From Rhodanobacter_A agri (GTDB lineage: Bacteria > Pseudomonadota > Gammaproteobacteria > Xanthomonadales > Rhodanobacteraceae), in NCBI RefSeq assembly GCF_044904705.1, contig NZ_JADIKL010000002.1, positions 434,001 through 498,000 of the forward strand: a stretch of 64,000 nt of DNA. Reading direction: 5' to 3'. A program made the translations under genes and the position numbers. Each line of letters starts with the position of its first letter. Position 1 is the first letter of the stretch. The notes beneath the pieces were generated by a model that did no database searches, was not told where the DNA came from, and saw only the letters and a list, made by a program, of their open reading frames with translations. This document shows positions 1 to 7,516 of this stretch, one piece after another.

Positions 1-360
1 CAGCGTACCGCCGCTGCGGGTGAATTCGCGCGAGTGGAACTCCTCGTGCAGGATGCCGGAGGCGGCGGTCATCCACTGCACGTCGCCCGGGCCGATCTTG
101 CCGCCGGCGCCGGTGGAGTCGCGGTGCTCCACCTCGCCTTCGTAGACGATGGTGACGGTCTCGAAGCCGCGGTGCGGATGCTGGCCCACGCCGCGGGGGC
201 GCGCGGCGGCGTCGAAGCGATGCGGACCGGCGTAGTCGAACAGCAGGAACGGGCTCAGCTCGCGGCCGTGACTGTCGTATGAGAACAGCGAGCGCACCGG
301 GAAACCGTCGCCGACCCAGTGCGGACGGGGGGCGCTGTAGACGCCGAGGATCTTTTTCAT
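1..360 (-). CDS. Pirin family protein (N-terminal part, cut by window edge)
   Basis: The translated strand begins MKKILGVYSAPRPHWVGDG and continues with the pirin signature HPHRGFETVTIVYEGEVEHRDS, which is split here only for description: HPHRGFETVTIVYEG followed by EVEHRDS. The histidines of this cupin motif bind the metal in characterised pirins, some of which are quercetinases and others redox-dependent regulators. The start is the ATG whose complement is at 358-360; the C-terminal half lies beyond base 1. It is transcribed away from the LysR gene at 501, a common pirin/LysR pair, so that regulator probably controls it. The substrate cannot be told from sequence. Confidence 0.9.
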   Translation of the reverse strand, partial: MKKILGVYSAPRPHWVGDGFPVRSLFSYDSHGRELSPFLLFDYAGPHRFDAAARPRGVGQHPHRGFETVTIVYEGEVEHRDSTGAGGKIGPGDVQWMTAASGILHEEFHSREFTRSGGTL

Positions 361-500
361 GTGCCGACTCCAAGCGTTGCGCGGGAACCGCAGGGTGCGG
401 TCCGTTGGCGTTGGGTGACATGATGTTCGTGGAACGATGGTGCCGGTAGCCGGCAGGATTTATCCTCAGAGTCCTATGTATGGAACGATGAGGGCGCGCC
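361..500. promoter_or_regulatory. Divergent pirin/LysR promoter region
   Basis: This 140-bp gap separates two divergent starts. It contains the 9-bp direct repeat GGAACGATG at 431-439 and 482-490, the second just ahead of the LysR start. Direct repeats here could be regulator half-sites, but this is only a guess from position. Confidence 0.3.
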
Positions 501-1409
501 ATGCGGGATCTGAATGACCTCTACTACTTCGTCCAAGTGGTCGAGCACGGCGGTTTCGCGCCGGCCGGGCGCGCCCTGGGCATGCCCAAGTCCAGGCTCA
601 GCCGCCGCATCGCCCTGCTGGAGGAGCGCCTGGGCGTGCGCCTGATCCAGCGCTCCACGCGCCATTTCTCGGTGACCGAGATCGGGCGGGACTTCCATGC
701 CCATTGCAAGGCCATGCTGGTCGAAGCCGATGCCGCGGAGGAGGCCATCGAGGTCACCCGCGCGGAGCCTCGCGGCGTCGTGCGCATGACCTGTCCGATG
801 GCGTTGCTCGACGCGCTGGTCGGCCGGATGCTGGCCGACTTCATGGTCGAGCATCCGCAGGTGGAGGTGCACCTGGAAGAGACCAACCGCCGCGTCGACG
901 TGGTGGGCGAGGGCATCGACGTGGCGCTGCGCGTGCGTCCGCCGCCGCTGGAGGACAGCGAACTGGTGATGCGCGTGCTGGCCGAGCGCAGCCAGTGCCT
1001 GGTAGCGAGCCCCGCGCTGGTGGCGCGGCATGGAGCGGTACGGGGACCAGCGGATCTGTCGCGCTTTCCCAGTCTGGGCCTCGGTGTGCCGCAGGGAGAG
1101 CATGTGTGGCATCTGTTCGGCCCCGATGGTGCCGGGGCGGCGGTCCACCATCGTCCACGCTTCATCACCCGCGACATGCCGGCGCTGCGCGACGCAGCGA
1201 TGGCCGGCGTGGGCGTCGTGCAGTTGCCGACCATGATGATCAGCGAGCAGTTGACCCGTGGCACGTTACAGCGCGTGATCCCCGCCTGGCAGCCGCGGCG
1301 CGAGATCGTGCATGCGGTGTTCGTCTCGCGCCGCGGCTTGCTGCCGTCGGTGCGGGCGTTGATCGATTTCCTCGGCGCGCGTTTTGCGGCCACCTCGGAC
1401 GACTACTGA
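501..1409 (+). CDS. LysR family transcriptional regulator
   Basis: A 302-residue protein with the typical LysR layout: an N-terminal winged helix-turn-helix (about residues 1-60, beginning MRDLNDLYYFVQVVEHGGF, with the recognition-helix stretch MPKSRLSRRIALLEERLGV) and a periplasmic-binding-protein-like effector domain from about residue 90. Length and start are normal for the family. It is divergent from the pirin gene, and LysR members of this subgroup usually regulate the adjacent divergent gene and themselves. The effector is unknown. The gene's 3' side borders the repeat-rich insert that begins around 1453. Confidence 0.9.
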   Translation: MRDLNDLYYFVQVVEHGGFAPAGRALGMPKSRLSRRIALLEERLGVRLIQRSTRHFSVTEIGRDFHAHCKAMLVEADAAEEAIEVTRAEPRGVVRMTCPMALLDALVGRMLADFMVEHPQVEVHLEETNRRVDVVGEGIDVALRVRPPPLEDSELVMRVLAERSQCLVASPALVARHGAVRGPADLSRFPSLGLGVPQGEHVWHLFGPDGAGAAVHHRPRFITRDMPALRDAAMAGVGVVQLPTMMISEQLTRGTLQRVIPAWQPRREIVHAVFVSRRGLLPSVRALIDFLGARFAATSDDY

Positions 1410-1452
1410 TCGCCGTGCCGCAACGCGGGATGGTCGCATCGCGAAGCAATCC

Positions 1453-1598
1453 TCACAACTGCCCGATCAACAACTGCACCGCCAGGCTGCTGACCGACAC
1501 CGCCGTCCACACGCCCAGCCCCAGCAGGATCGGCCGCGCCGCTGGCGATCATCTTGCGCAGGTTGGCGGAGAGGCCGATCGCGACGAGCGCCACGATG
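1453..1598. repeat. Degenerate partial copy A of the yeiH 3' end
   Basis: About 146 bp nearly identical to the last 148 bp of yeiH at 3838-3985, in the same orientation and starting at the same stop codon (complement at 1453-1455). It has a 2-bp deletion near 1540 (one GC of the CGCGC run) that breaks the frame, so it is not functional. Similarity stops near 1598. It is one of three such copies (see 2640-2796 and 3759-3985). The gap from 1599 to 1754 holds no whole gene; minus-strand codons at 1637-1696 read SGKAIINL and then a stop, which may be a remnant of an oxidoreductase C-terminus. Confidence 0.85.
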
Positions 1599-1754
1599 GC
1601 GCGAGCCTGGCTAAGCCGCGCAGCAATGGCTAGCCTCTAAGCGCTGGAGCTGCTCAGGTTGATGATCGCCTTGCCGCTGAAGCGGCAGATGAGGCCATGC
1701 GAGAAGCGCAAGCAAAAAAGGCCGGAGCGGACGTACTACTCAAGGGGATGCACG

Positions 1755-2759
1755 ATGCGTAGGGGACGAATCCCAACCTGGTTTTTGCTATTGGCGCTAC
1801 TCGCAGCTTTTGCACTTGTCGGTGTGTGGGTGGCCGGGTCGTATCTCGTCAGCCCAGTTCGCAGTCTTATCGGAGCGCCACCGCCAGATATCCCGGTTCA
1901 GGCGGTGACTTTTCCTGATGCAACCGGAGAACCGATCCACGGTTGGTTCGTTACCGGCACGAAGGGGCGCGGCGCAGTTTTATTGCTGCATGGTGTTCGT
2001 GCCGATAGGCGCGCCATGATCCATCGCGCCCGGTTCCTGCATGCGGCTGGCTATGCGGTGTTGTTGATCGACTTTCAGGCAGCGGGTGAAAGCCCGGGCA
2101 AAGCCATTACTTTCGGTTATCGCGAAGCGGAAGACGTGAAGGCATCGCTGCGGTATATCCATCAACGGCTCCCGGGCGAGCATGTCGGCATCATCGGCAC
2201 ATCCATGGGCGGAGCCGCCACGATTCTTGCAGCGCCCGGTGTCGATGCGGATGCCGTGGTTCTGGAGCAAGTCTATCCAACGATCCAACAAGCAACGGAA
2301 GACAGGCTGGCTATCCACCTGGGGCCCATGGGGCCGTGGCTGGCTCCCGTCTTGCTGATGACCTTGCACGCGCATCTGGGTATTTACCCCGATCAGTTAC
2401 GCCCGATCGACCACATTGGTCATCTGTCGATGCCCAAGCTTTTGATCGTAGGCGATCACGACCGGGACACGACCATCTCCGAGTCCTATGCGATGTTCCA
2501 TGCGGCAAAAGGACCTAAGGAACTATGGGTAGTGCACGGAGCAGCGCACGTCGACCTGTATGGATATGCCAAGACCGACTATCAGCTGCGTGTGCTCGGC
2601 TTTTTCGATACCTGGTTACGCGGAGGAAACAGGGCAGTTGGCCAACAAGCGAAACGGCTGCTTCCGACCGGGACGGATGAATTAGCGGGTCGCGTTACGT
2701 GCGACACATGGGGAAACGTCACAGCTGCCCGATCAACAACTGCACCGCCAGGCTGCTGA
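1755..2759 (+). CDS. Alpha/beta hydrolase, membrane-anchored
   Basis: Chosen start is the ATG at 1755 (MRRGRIPTWFLLLALLAAF), behind an AAGGGG ribosome-binding site; upstream in-frame codons look non-coding. An N-terminal hydrophobic helix (residues about 8-30) probably anchors it, with the catalytic domain outside the cytoplasmic membrane. The hydrolase fold is clear: LLLHGVRADRR is the oxyanion loop, GTSMGG the nucleophile elbow with catalytic Ser, VGDHDRD carries the acid and GAAHVD the catalytic His. It resembles family members annotated only as alpha/beta hydrolase. The last ~40 residues run into repeat copy B, so the original C-terminus has been replaced. Base composition is more AT-rich than its neighbours, fitting acquisition. 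Confidence 0.85.
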   Translation: MRRGRIPTWFLLLALLAAFALVGVWVAGSYLVSPVRSLIGAPPPDIPVQAVTFPDATGEPIHGWFVTGTKGRGAVLLLHGVRADRRAMIHRARFLHAAGYAVLLIDFQAAGESPGKAITFGYREAEDVKASLRYIHQRLPGEHVGIIGTSMGGAATILAAPGVDADAVVLEQVYPTIQQATEDRLAIHLGPMGPWLAPVLLMTLHAHLGIYPDQLRPIDHIGHLSMPKLLIVGDHDRDTTISESYAMFHAAKGPKELWVVHGAAHVDLYGYAKTDYQLRVLGFFDTWLRGGNRAVGQQAKRLLPTGTDELAGRVTCDTWGNVTAARSTTAPPGC

Positions 2760-2796
2760 CCGACACCGCCGCCCACACGCCCAGCCCCAGCAGGAT
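2640..2796. repeat. Partial copy B of the yeiH 3' end plus its downstream flank
   Basis: Bases 2719-2796 match the final 78 bp of yeiH (3838-3915). The match continues outward for about 79 bp (2640-2718 against 3759-3837), including a small conserved stem-loop whose arms (GTCGC/GCGAC near 2687-2703) differ in sequence from those of copy C near 3811-3827 but still pair. Similarity ends abruptly at 2796. The repeat overlaps the 3' end of the hydrolase gene. Confidence 0.85.
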
Positions 2797-3161
2797 GTGT
2801 CAGATGTCGGCTTCATTGCCGAGTTCTTCCGTGATGAGCTGAATTGATGCTTGATCGCTTAGATCCTTCGAGCAGGATGGTGTTCTGTCTGCTTCCGACC
2901 CTAAAGCAGCCACCGAAAGTAGGTTGGAAGTGAGCGCTCGTGCCGAGCATGGAATTCAGTGTCAAGAATGACATTGCCACGTTTTAGTAGATTCGCGTTG
3001 TCGAAGGTTGATGCGCGTCTGCACTGGATGGCTCAAAGATGACGCAATTCATTACGTCCGCCTGTGTGTATGCTTGCCTCGCCACGGGTTGCGTGGTTGG
3101 GTTGCGTGTGTGGGTTTGCGCACACCGGATTGTTCAGAGCGAAGTTTCATAGCCGGATGAC
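2797..3161. other. Gene-free stretch between repeat B and the GNAT pseudogene
   Basis: No complete gene is visible. Directly after the repeat, plus-strand codons at 2799-2846 read SDVGFIAEFFRDELN then a stop, which looks like the severed C-terminus of some protein but is too short to assign. The rest is AT-richer than the surrounding chromosome and has no clear promoter or terminator. Confidence 0.4.
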
Positions 3162-3805
3162 GTGGCTTCGTTGGTTTACGAGGGGGTCATGGGGTCCGAC
3201 TGTCTTTCAGTAAAAGGCGTTCCTGCGATTACTATTGGCCCGGGGCGGCCTTGGGATATCTTCTTCTTTGTTTCTGAAATCTCGACGGGTGCGAGCAAGA
3301 GGCACTTCAGTACGGCATATGGCTCGATGCTGTACGCGTATCGCACGCTAGGCTTTGCTTGTGCCAAGGCCGTTCTCGTGCAACGGTTGAGCTTGTACGG
3401 GGCAATCGATGCTGCTCGCTTTGTCGTAGTTCGCATGGGGTCACAGACTTCTGGTGCTGCCTTGCTTCGTGAGGTCGATGCGTCAGACGGGACAAGAGTG
3501 CTTGTAATCGAACTGCTGGCGGTGACTGCCCTTCGCGTCGGCAAGGCGTCGGCAGGATTCTTGTCGAATACGCACAGCAATGCGCACCTGATGGCCGTGT
3601 AGAGTGCGCCTGTGCGCCGGACTCTCGAGCAATGCAGCGCCTGCTCAAGCGCCTGGGTTTTGTACGGACCCTGCGGTCAAAGGCTATCAGCCTGATGGGG
3701 GCGCAGATTCAACGGCCGTCGCTGTGGGTTTGGTGGCGCAGGGGGCAGGGGGCAGACGGGCCAAGAAGCGAGACGGCTGCCTTCGATCCTGGGCCGACGA
3801 ATTAA
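3162..3805 (+). pseudogene. GNAT family N-acetyltransferase, frameshifted
   Basis: Two overlapping frames together make one GNAT domain. The first frame (from the GTG or ATG region at 3162) ends in VIELLAVTALR, the beta-4 strand and start of motif A. The second frame resumes with RRQGVGRILVEYAQQ, the Q/R-x-x-G-x-G/A acetyl-CoA-binding loop and helix, followed by AMQRLLKRLGFVR, the usual motif B ending, and stops at 3803-3805. The shift lies in the CGCG run around 3534-3538: removing one CG, or adding one base, restores a single reading frame. Without it the plus-strand frame ends at 3602 as a 146-residue protein with no acetyl-CoA site. A sequencing error or programmed frameshift is possible but a decayed acquired gene fits the surroundings better. 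Confidence 0.7.
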
Positions 3806-3985
3806 GGCGTCGGGTTACGCGCGACGTCTGGAAGACATCAGAGCTGCCCGATCAGCAACTGCACCGCCAGGCTGCTGACCGACACCGCCGCCCACACGCC
3901 CAGCCCCAGCAGGATCGGCCGCGCGCCGCTGGCGATCATCTTGCGCAGGTTGGCGGAGAGGCCGATCGCGGTGAGCGCCACGATG
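3759..3985. repeat. Copy C: intact yeiH 3' end and flank that copies A and B resemble
   Basis: Reference copy of the repeat. The part 3838-3985 is the C-terminal coding end of yeiH and 3759-3837 is its downstream flank, which overlaps the end of the GNAT pseudogene. Copies A and B are truncated versions in direct orientation, so the accessory genes at 1755-2759 and 3162-3805 each sit between direct repeats. Confidence 0.8.
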
Positions 3986-4863
3986 ATCAGGAACTCGGCC
4001 GCGGCGTGCAGCAGCGGCTGGATCGCGGTGGGGATCAAGCCGGCGGTGCGCAGCGCCGAGGCCACCAGGAACCACAGGATGAACCACGGGAAGATGCGGC
4101 GCAGGCTGAAGTCGGTGGCGCCCTTCTTCTTTTCGCGCGCGGCAACCGCGAAGGCCAGGATCAGGCAGATCGGGATGATCAGCGTGGCGCGGGTGAGCTT
4201 GACGATGGTGGCGTAGTCGCCGGCGGCATGGCTGAAGCTGTAGCCGGCGGCCACCACCGAGGAGGTGTCGTTGATCGCGGTGCCGGCCCACAGGCCGAAG
4301 CCGAGGTCGCTGAGGTGCAGCAGGTGGCCGAGCAGCGGGAACAGCAGCACCGCCACCACGTTGAACAGGAAGATGGTGGAGATCGCGAACGCGGTGTCGT
4401 GCTCGTCGGGCTTGATGATGGGCGTGACCGCGGCGATGGCCGAGCCGCCGCAGATGGCGGTGCCCACGCCGATCAGGATCTTCAGCTTGTCGTGCACGCC
4501 CAGCCAGCGGCCCAGCGCCCACGCGCTGAGGAAGGCCACGGTCAGCGTCACCAGGGTCACCGACAGCGATTCCAGGCCAGTCTTTGCCACCTGGGTGAGG
4601 CTGAGGCCGAAGCCCAGCGCGATGATTGACCATTGCAGCACCTGCTTGCCGGCGAAGGCGATGCCGGGCGTGAAGCGCACGTCGGGCGAGAGCAGGTTGC
4701 GCACCGCGATGCCGAGCAGGATGCCGATCACCGGGCCGCCGATCAGCGGCATCAGCCGGCCCAGCCACCACGCGAGCAGTGCGATCACGACGGCCAACAG
4801 CAAGCCGGGCGCGCGGCTGCGCAGGGTGGGGCGGGCGAGGGCGGTGGCAAGTGGCGTGTTCAT
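3838..4863 (-). CDS. yeiH: YeiH family putative sulfate exporter (UPF0324)
   Basis: A 341-residue integral membrane protein with about nine to ten hydrophobic segments, e.g. GLLLAVVIALLAWWLGRLMP near the start and FLIIVALTAIGLSANLRKM near the end, the latter being a hallmark of the YeiH/UPF0324 family. Family members are annotated as putative sulfate exporters and are often regulated by a LysR protein of the CysB/YeiE type, as here: a LysR gene is divergent 93 bp away. Length is normal. The 3' end is the parent of the two partial repeats found upstream at 1453 and 2640. Transport substrate is inferred from the family, not proven. Confidence 0.9.
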   Translation of the reverse strand: MNTPLATALARPTLRSRAPGLLLAVVIALLAWWLGRLMPLIGGPVIGILLGIAVRNLLSPDVRFTPGIAFAGKQVLQWSIIALGFGLSLTQVAKTGLESLSVTLVTLTVAFLSAWALGRWLGVHDKLKILIGVGTAICGGSAIAAVTPIIKPDEHDTAFAISTIFLFNVVAVLLFPLLGHLLHLSDLGFGLWAGTAINDTSSVVAAGYSFSHAAGDYATIVKLTRATLIIPICLILAFAVAAREKKKGATDFSLRRIFPWFILWFLVASALRTAGLIPTAIQPLLHAAAEFLIIVALTAIGLSANLRKMIASGARPILLGLGVWAAVSVSSLAVQLLIGQL

Positions 4864-4928
4864 GGGACGGTTGCGCTGCGGGAATGTGCGCCATTGTCCT
4901 CGCCCTTTTCGATCAGTAAAACTTGGAA

Positions 4929-4951
4929 AATCTGATCGTTCCTATAAGATT
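4929..4951. promoter_or_regulatory. Candidate LysR operator between yeiH and its regulator
   Basis: The intergenic gap holds the inverted repeat AATCT-N13-AGATT, of the T-N11-A type bound by LysR proteins, ending three bases before the regulator's first possible start codon. Such placement suits autoregulation and control of divergent yeiH. Prediction only. Confidence 0.4.
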
Positions 4952-4956
4952 GAGTG

Positions 4957-5844
4957 ATGAACAACATCAGCCCGCGCCAGCTCGAAGTATTCGTGCAGAT
5001 CGCGCTGTTGGGCAGCGTGCGTGCCGCTGCCGAGCGGCTGTACCTGACCCAGCCGGCGGCCAGCATGGCGCTGGCCGAAATGGAGCGTCAGCTCGATGCG
5101 CCGCTGTTCGCACGCGAGCGCGGCCGGCTGCGGCTCAACCCGCGCGGCCGCGAGCTGTTGCCGCTGGCGCAGGAGCTGCTGGAACGCCATGCCGAGTTCG
5201 GTCGGCGCGGGCGCGAGGATGGCGCGGCGCTTTCGGGCGAGTTGCGCATCGGTGCCAGCAACACCGTGGGCAACTACCGCGTGGGCGAGCTGCTGGGCGC
5301 GTTCGTGCGCGCGCAGCCGCAGGTGGCGATCCGCCTGCGCGTGGCGAACACGGAAGCGATCGCGGCGGCGATGCTTGAACACAGCCTCGACCTCGGTTGC
5401 GTGGAAGGACCGGTGACGCATCCGCAGCTGGAAGTGCGGCCGTGGCGCGACGACCTGCTGGTGGTGTGCGCGCCGCCCGACCATCCGCTGGCGCGCAAGC
5501 GCGGCCTCAAGCCCGCCGACTTCGCCGGCGCGCGCTGGGTGATGCGCGAGCCGGGTTCGGCCACCCGTGCCACCAGCGAACGTGTGTTGTCGCAGCTGCC
5601 GCCCGGCGAGACGGTGCTGGAGCTGGACCAGATCGAAGCGATCAAGCAGGCGGTGATCGCCGGCCTCGGCATCGCCTGCCTGCCGCAGGTGGCAGTCACC
5701 GATGCGCTCGCCACCGATCGCCTGAAGGCGTTGAAGACGCCGTTCCTCGACCTGCACCGCAAACTTTCCATGCTGGTCCACCGCCAGAAATACCGCGGCG
5801 CCTTGCTGGACGCGTTCATCGCCCAGGCCGGTCTCGGCCGCTGA
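4957..5844 (+). CDS. LysR family transcriptional regulator (YeiE/CysB-like)
   Basis: A 295-residue regulator. The ATG at 4957 is preferred; an in-frame GTG lies directly before it at 4954. The helix-turn-helix is near residues 3-60 (SPRQLEVFVQIALLGSVRAA, then LTQPAASMALAEMERQ), followed by a substrate-binding domain with the segment LRIGASNTVGNYRVGELLGA that is typical of YeiE/Cbl-like members. Its position divergent from yeiH matches the conserved yeiE-yeiH arrangement, so it probably activates the exporter in response to a sulfur compound or related anion. Effector identity is inferred. Confidence 0.9.
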   Translation: MNNISPRQLEVFVQIALLGSVRAAAERLYLTQPAASMALAEMERQLDAPLFARERGRLRLNPRGRELLPLAQELLERHAEFGRRGREDGAALSGELRIGASNTVGNYRVGELLGAFVRAQPQVAIRLRVANTEAIAAAMLEHSLDLGCVEGPVTHPQLEVRPWRDDLLVVCAPPDHPLARKRGLKPADFAGARWVMREPGSATRATSERVLSQLPPGETVLELDQIEAIKQAVIAGLGIACLPQVAVTDALATDRLKALKTPFLDLHRKLSMLVHRQKYRGALLDAFIAQAGLGR

Positions 5845-5866
5845 GTCGCGGCGCCGCGCGTCGGCG

Positions 5867-7435
5867 TCAGTCGTCGTCGCTGCCCAGGTCGAGCAAGTGC
5901 GCGGGCAGGCCGGTGCGGGCGCCCCAGTAGTAGATGAGCAGGCCGGCCGCGGCGACGGCCGCGGTATCCCAGGGATGACGGATGATGCCGCGGCCACCGA
6001 AGGTACCCTGCCAAGACAAGGCGATGAGCAGCGCGTAGTAGGCGATCAGCCACGCCGACGAATACACCTCCTGGCGCAGCCTGGCACGGGCCCCGGGCGA
6101 AGGCAGTCTGCACAGCACGTAGATCGCGAACAGTACGATCTGCAGCCCCAGTAGCCACGAAACGGTCTGCCAGCTCGACCAGTACACGATCAGCGTGGCG
6201 ATCACGAACGAGGCCGGCCCGATCACGCCGAAGCCGCGCACCAGGAAGGGTCGCGGCAACTGCGGCGCGTTGCGGCGCAGTGCCGCCACAGTGATCGGCG
6301 CCACGGCGTAGCTCAGCACCAGGGCTGCCGAGACCACGCTGATCAGCGCCTCCCACGAGGGGAACGGCAAGGTCCAGAAGATCGACAGCGCGAAGCTCAG
6401 CCACAGTGCCGGGCGCGGAATGCCGGACTTGCCGTCGATGCGGGTGAATACCTTGAAGAACGAGCCGCTGCGCGCCCAGCCGTAGACCACCCGGGGCGTG
6501 GCGTTCATGTAGATGTTGCCGGTGCCGCTGGGCGAGATCACCGCGTCGCAGACCACCAGCGCGGCCAGCCAGCCAATGCCCAGGGTCAGCGCGATGTCGT
6601 GGTAGGGCAGCGAGAACATCGTGCCGGTGCCGCCCCAGCCCTGCGCCAGCATCCGGGTGGGGATGCTGCCCAGGAAGGCTGCCTGCAGCAGCAGGTAGAT
6701 CACGGTGGACAGCAGCACCGAGAGGATCAGCGCGATCGGGATCGTGCGTTGCGGGCTGCGCACCTCGCTGGCGACCGAGATGATCGGCGTCAGCCCCAGG
6801 TAGGCGAAGATGATGCCGCCCGCGGAAACCGCGCCTTCCACGCCGCTGAAGCCGTTCGGGGCAAAGCCGTGCACGCTCATGTTCTGCGGCTGGAAGTGCG
6901 CCAGCAGTACGACGACCACCAGCAGCGGCACGACGAACTTGAAGATGCTGATGAGATTGTTGGCCTTGGCGAAGGTCTTCACGCTGAAGTAGTTCAGCGC
7001 GAAGAACAACGCCAGCAGCGCCAGCTGCACCAGCCAGCCCAGCACGGTGGGATTGCCCGCCGCATCGCGGCTCAGCGCGGGGAACCAGGCCGCGGCATAT
7101 TGGCGGCAGGCCACGGTCTCGATGGCGATCAGGCTGGAGAATGCGATCAGGGTGATGAAGCCCATCAGCGAGCCCAGCAGCAGCCCGTGCGAATACTCCG
7201 GGTAGCGCACCACGCCGCCGGCGCGGGGCAGCGCGGCGCCCAGTTCGCAATAGACGATGCCGAGCAGCAGCACGGCGGCGCCGCCGATCAGCCAGGACAG
7301 CATGCCGGCCGGTCCGGCGATGGCCGAGACATGGCTGGCCGAGAACAGCCAGCCGGAACCGAAGATCGCGCCCAGGCCGATGAAGGTCAGGTCGGTGAGG
7401 CTGAGCTGGCGATGGAATGTTCCCGTCGATGGCAT
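5867..7435 (-). CDS. APC superfamily amino acid permease
   Basis: A 522-residue protein with about 12-14 membrane helices and the amino acid-polyamine-organocation signature near the N terminus (LTFIGLGAIFGSGWLFSA). It is the last gene of the hydroxyproline operon, 81 bp after the DUF885 gene, on the same strand. Because every upstream gene in the run handles hydroxyproline or prolyl peptides, this transporter is likely to import hydroxyproline or a related amino acid into the cytoplasm; the specificity is an inference from context. The start ATG (complement 7433-7435) gives a normal N terminus with no signal peptide needed. Confidence 0.85.
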   Translation of the reverse strand: MPSTGTFHRQLSLTDLTFIGLGAIFGSGWLFSASHVSAIAGPAGMLSWLIGGAAVLLLGIVYCELGAALPRAGGVVRYPEYSHGLLLGSLMGFITLIAFSSLIAIETVACRQYAAAWFPALSRDAAGNPTVLGWLVQLALLALFFALNYFSVKTFAKANNLISIFKFVVPLLVVVVLLAHFQPQNMSVHGFAPNGFSGVEGAVSAGGIIFAYLGLTPIISVASEVRSPQRTIPIALILSVLLSTVIYLLLQAAFLGSIPTRMLAQGWGGTGTMFSLPYHDIALTLGIGWLAALVVCDAVISPSGTGNIYMNATPRVVYGWARSGSFFKVFTRIDGKSGIPRPALWLSFALSIFWTLPFPSWEALISVVSAALVLSYAVAPITVAALRRNAPQLPRPFLVRGFGVIGPASFVIATLIVYWSSWQTVSWLLGLQIVLFAIYVLCRLPSPGARARLRQEVYSSAWLIAYYALLIALSWQGTFGGRGIIRHPWDTAAVAAAGLLIYYWGARTGLPAHLLDLGSDDD

Positions 7436-7516
7436 GCGCTGTGATCCGGCTACGTGGGAAGGATGAAGCGGGCCCCCGGCACGGCGCTGGCGGATATCCG
7501 CCAGCGTCGTCGTTGG

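Noticed and set aside
1659..1754. Upstream start for the alpha/beta hydrolase
   Set aside because: The extra 32 codons are basic and unlike a signal; the ATG at 1755 has a good ribosome site and directly precedes the membrane anchor.
2640..3837. The repeat-cargo-repeat pattern as an integron cassette array with attC sites
   Set aside because: No GTTRRRY/RYYYAAC core sites can be found at the repeats and there is no integron integrase; the repeat is instead part of yeiH.
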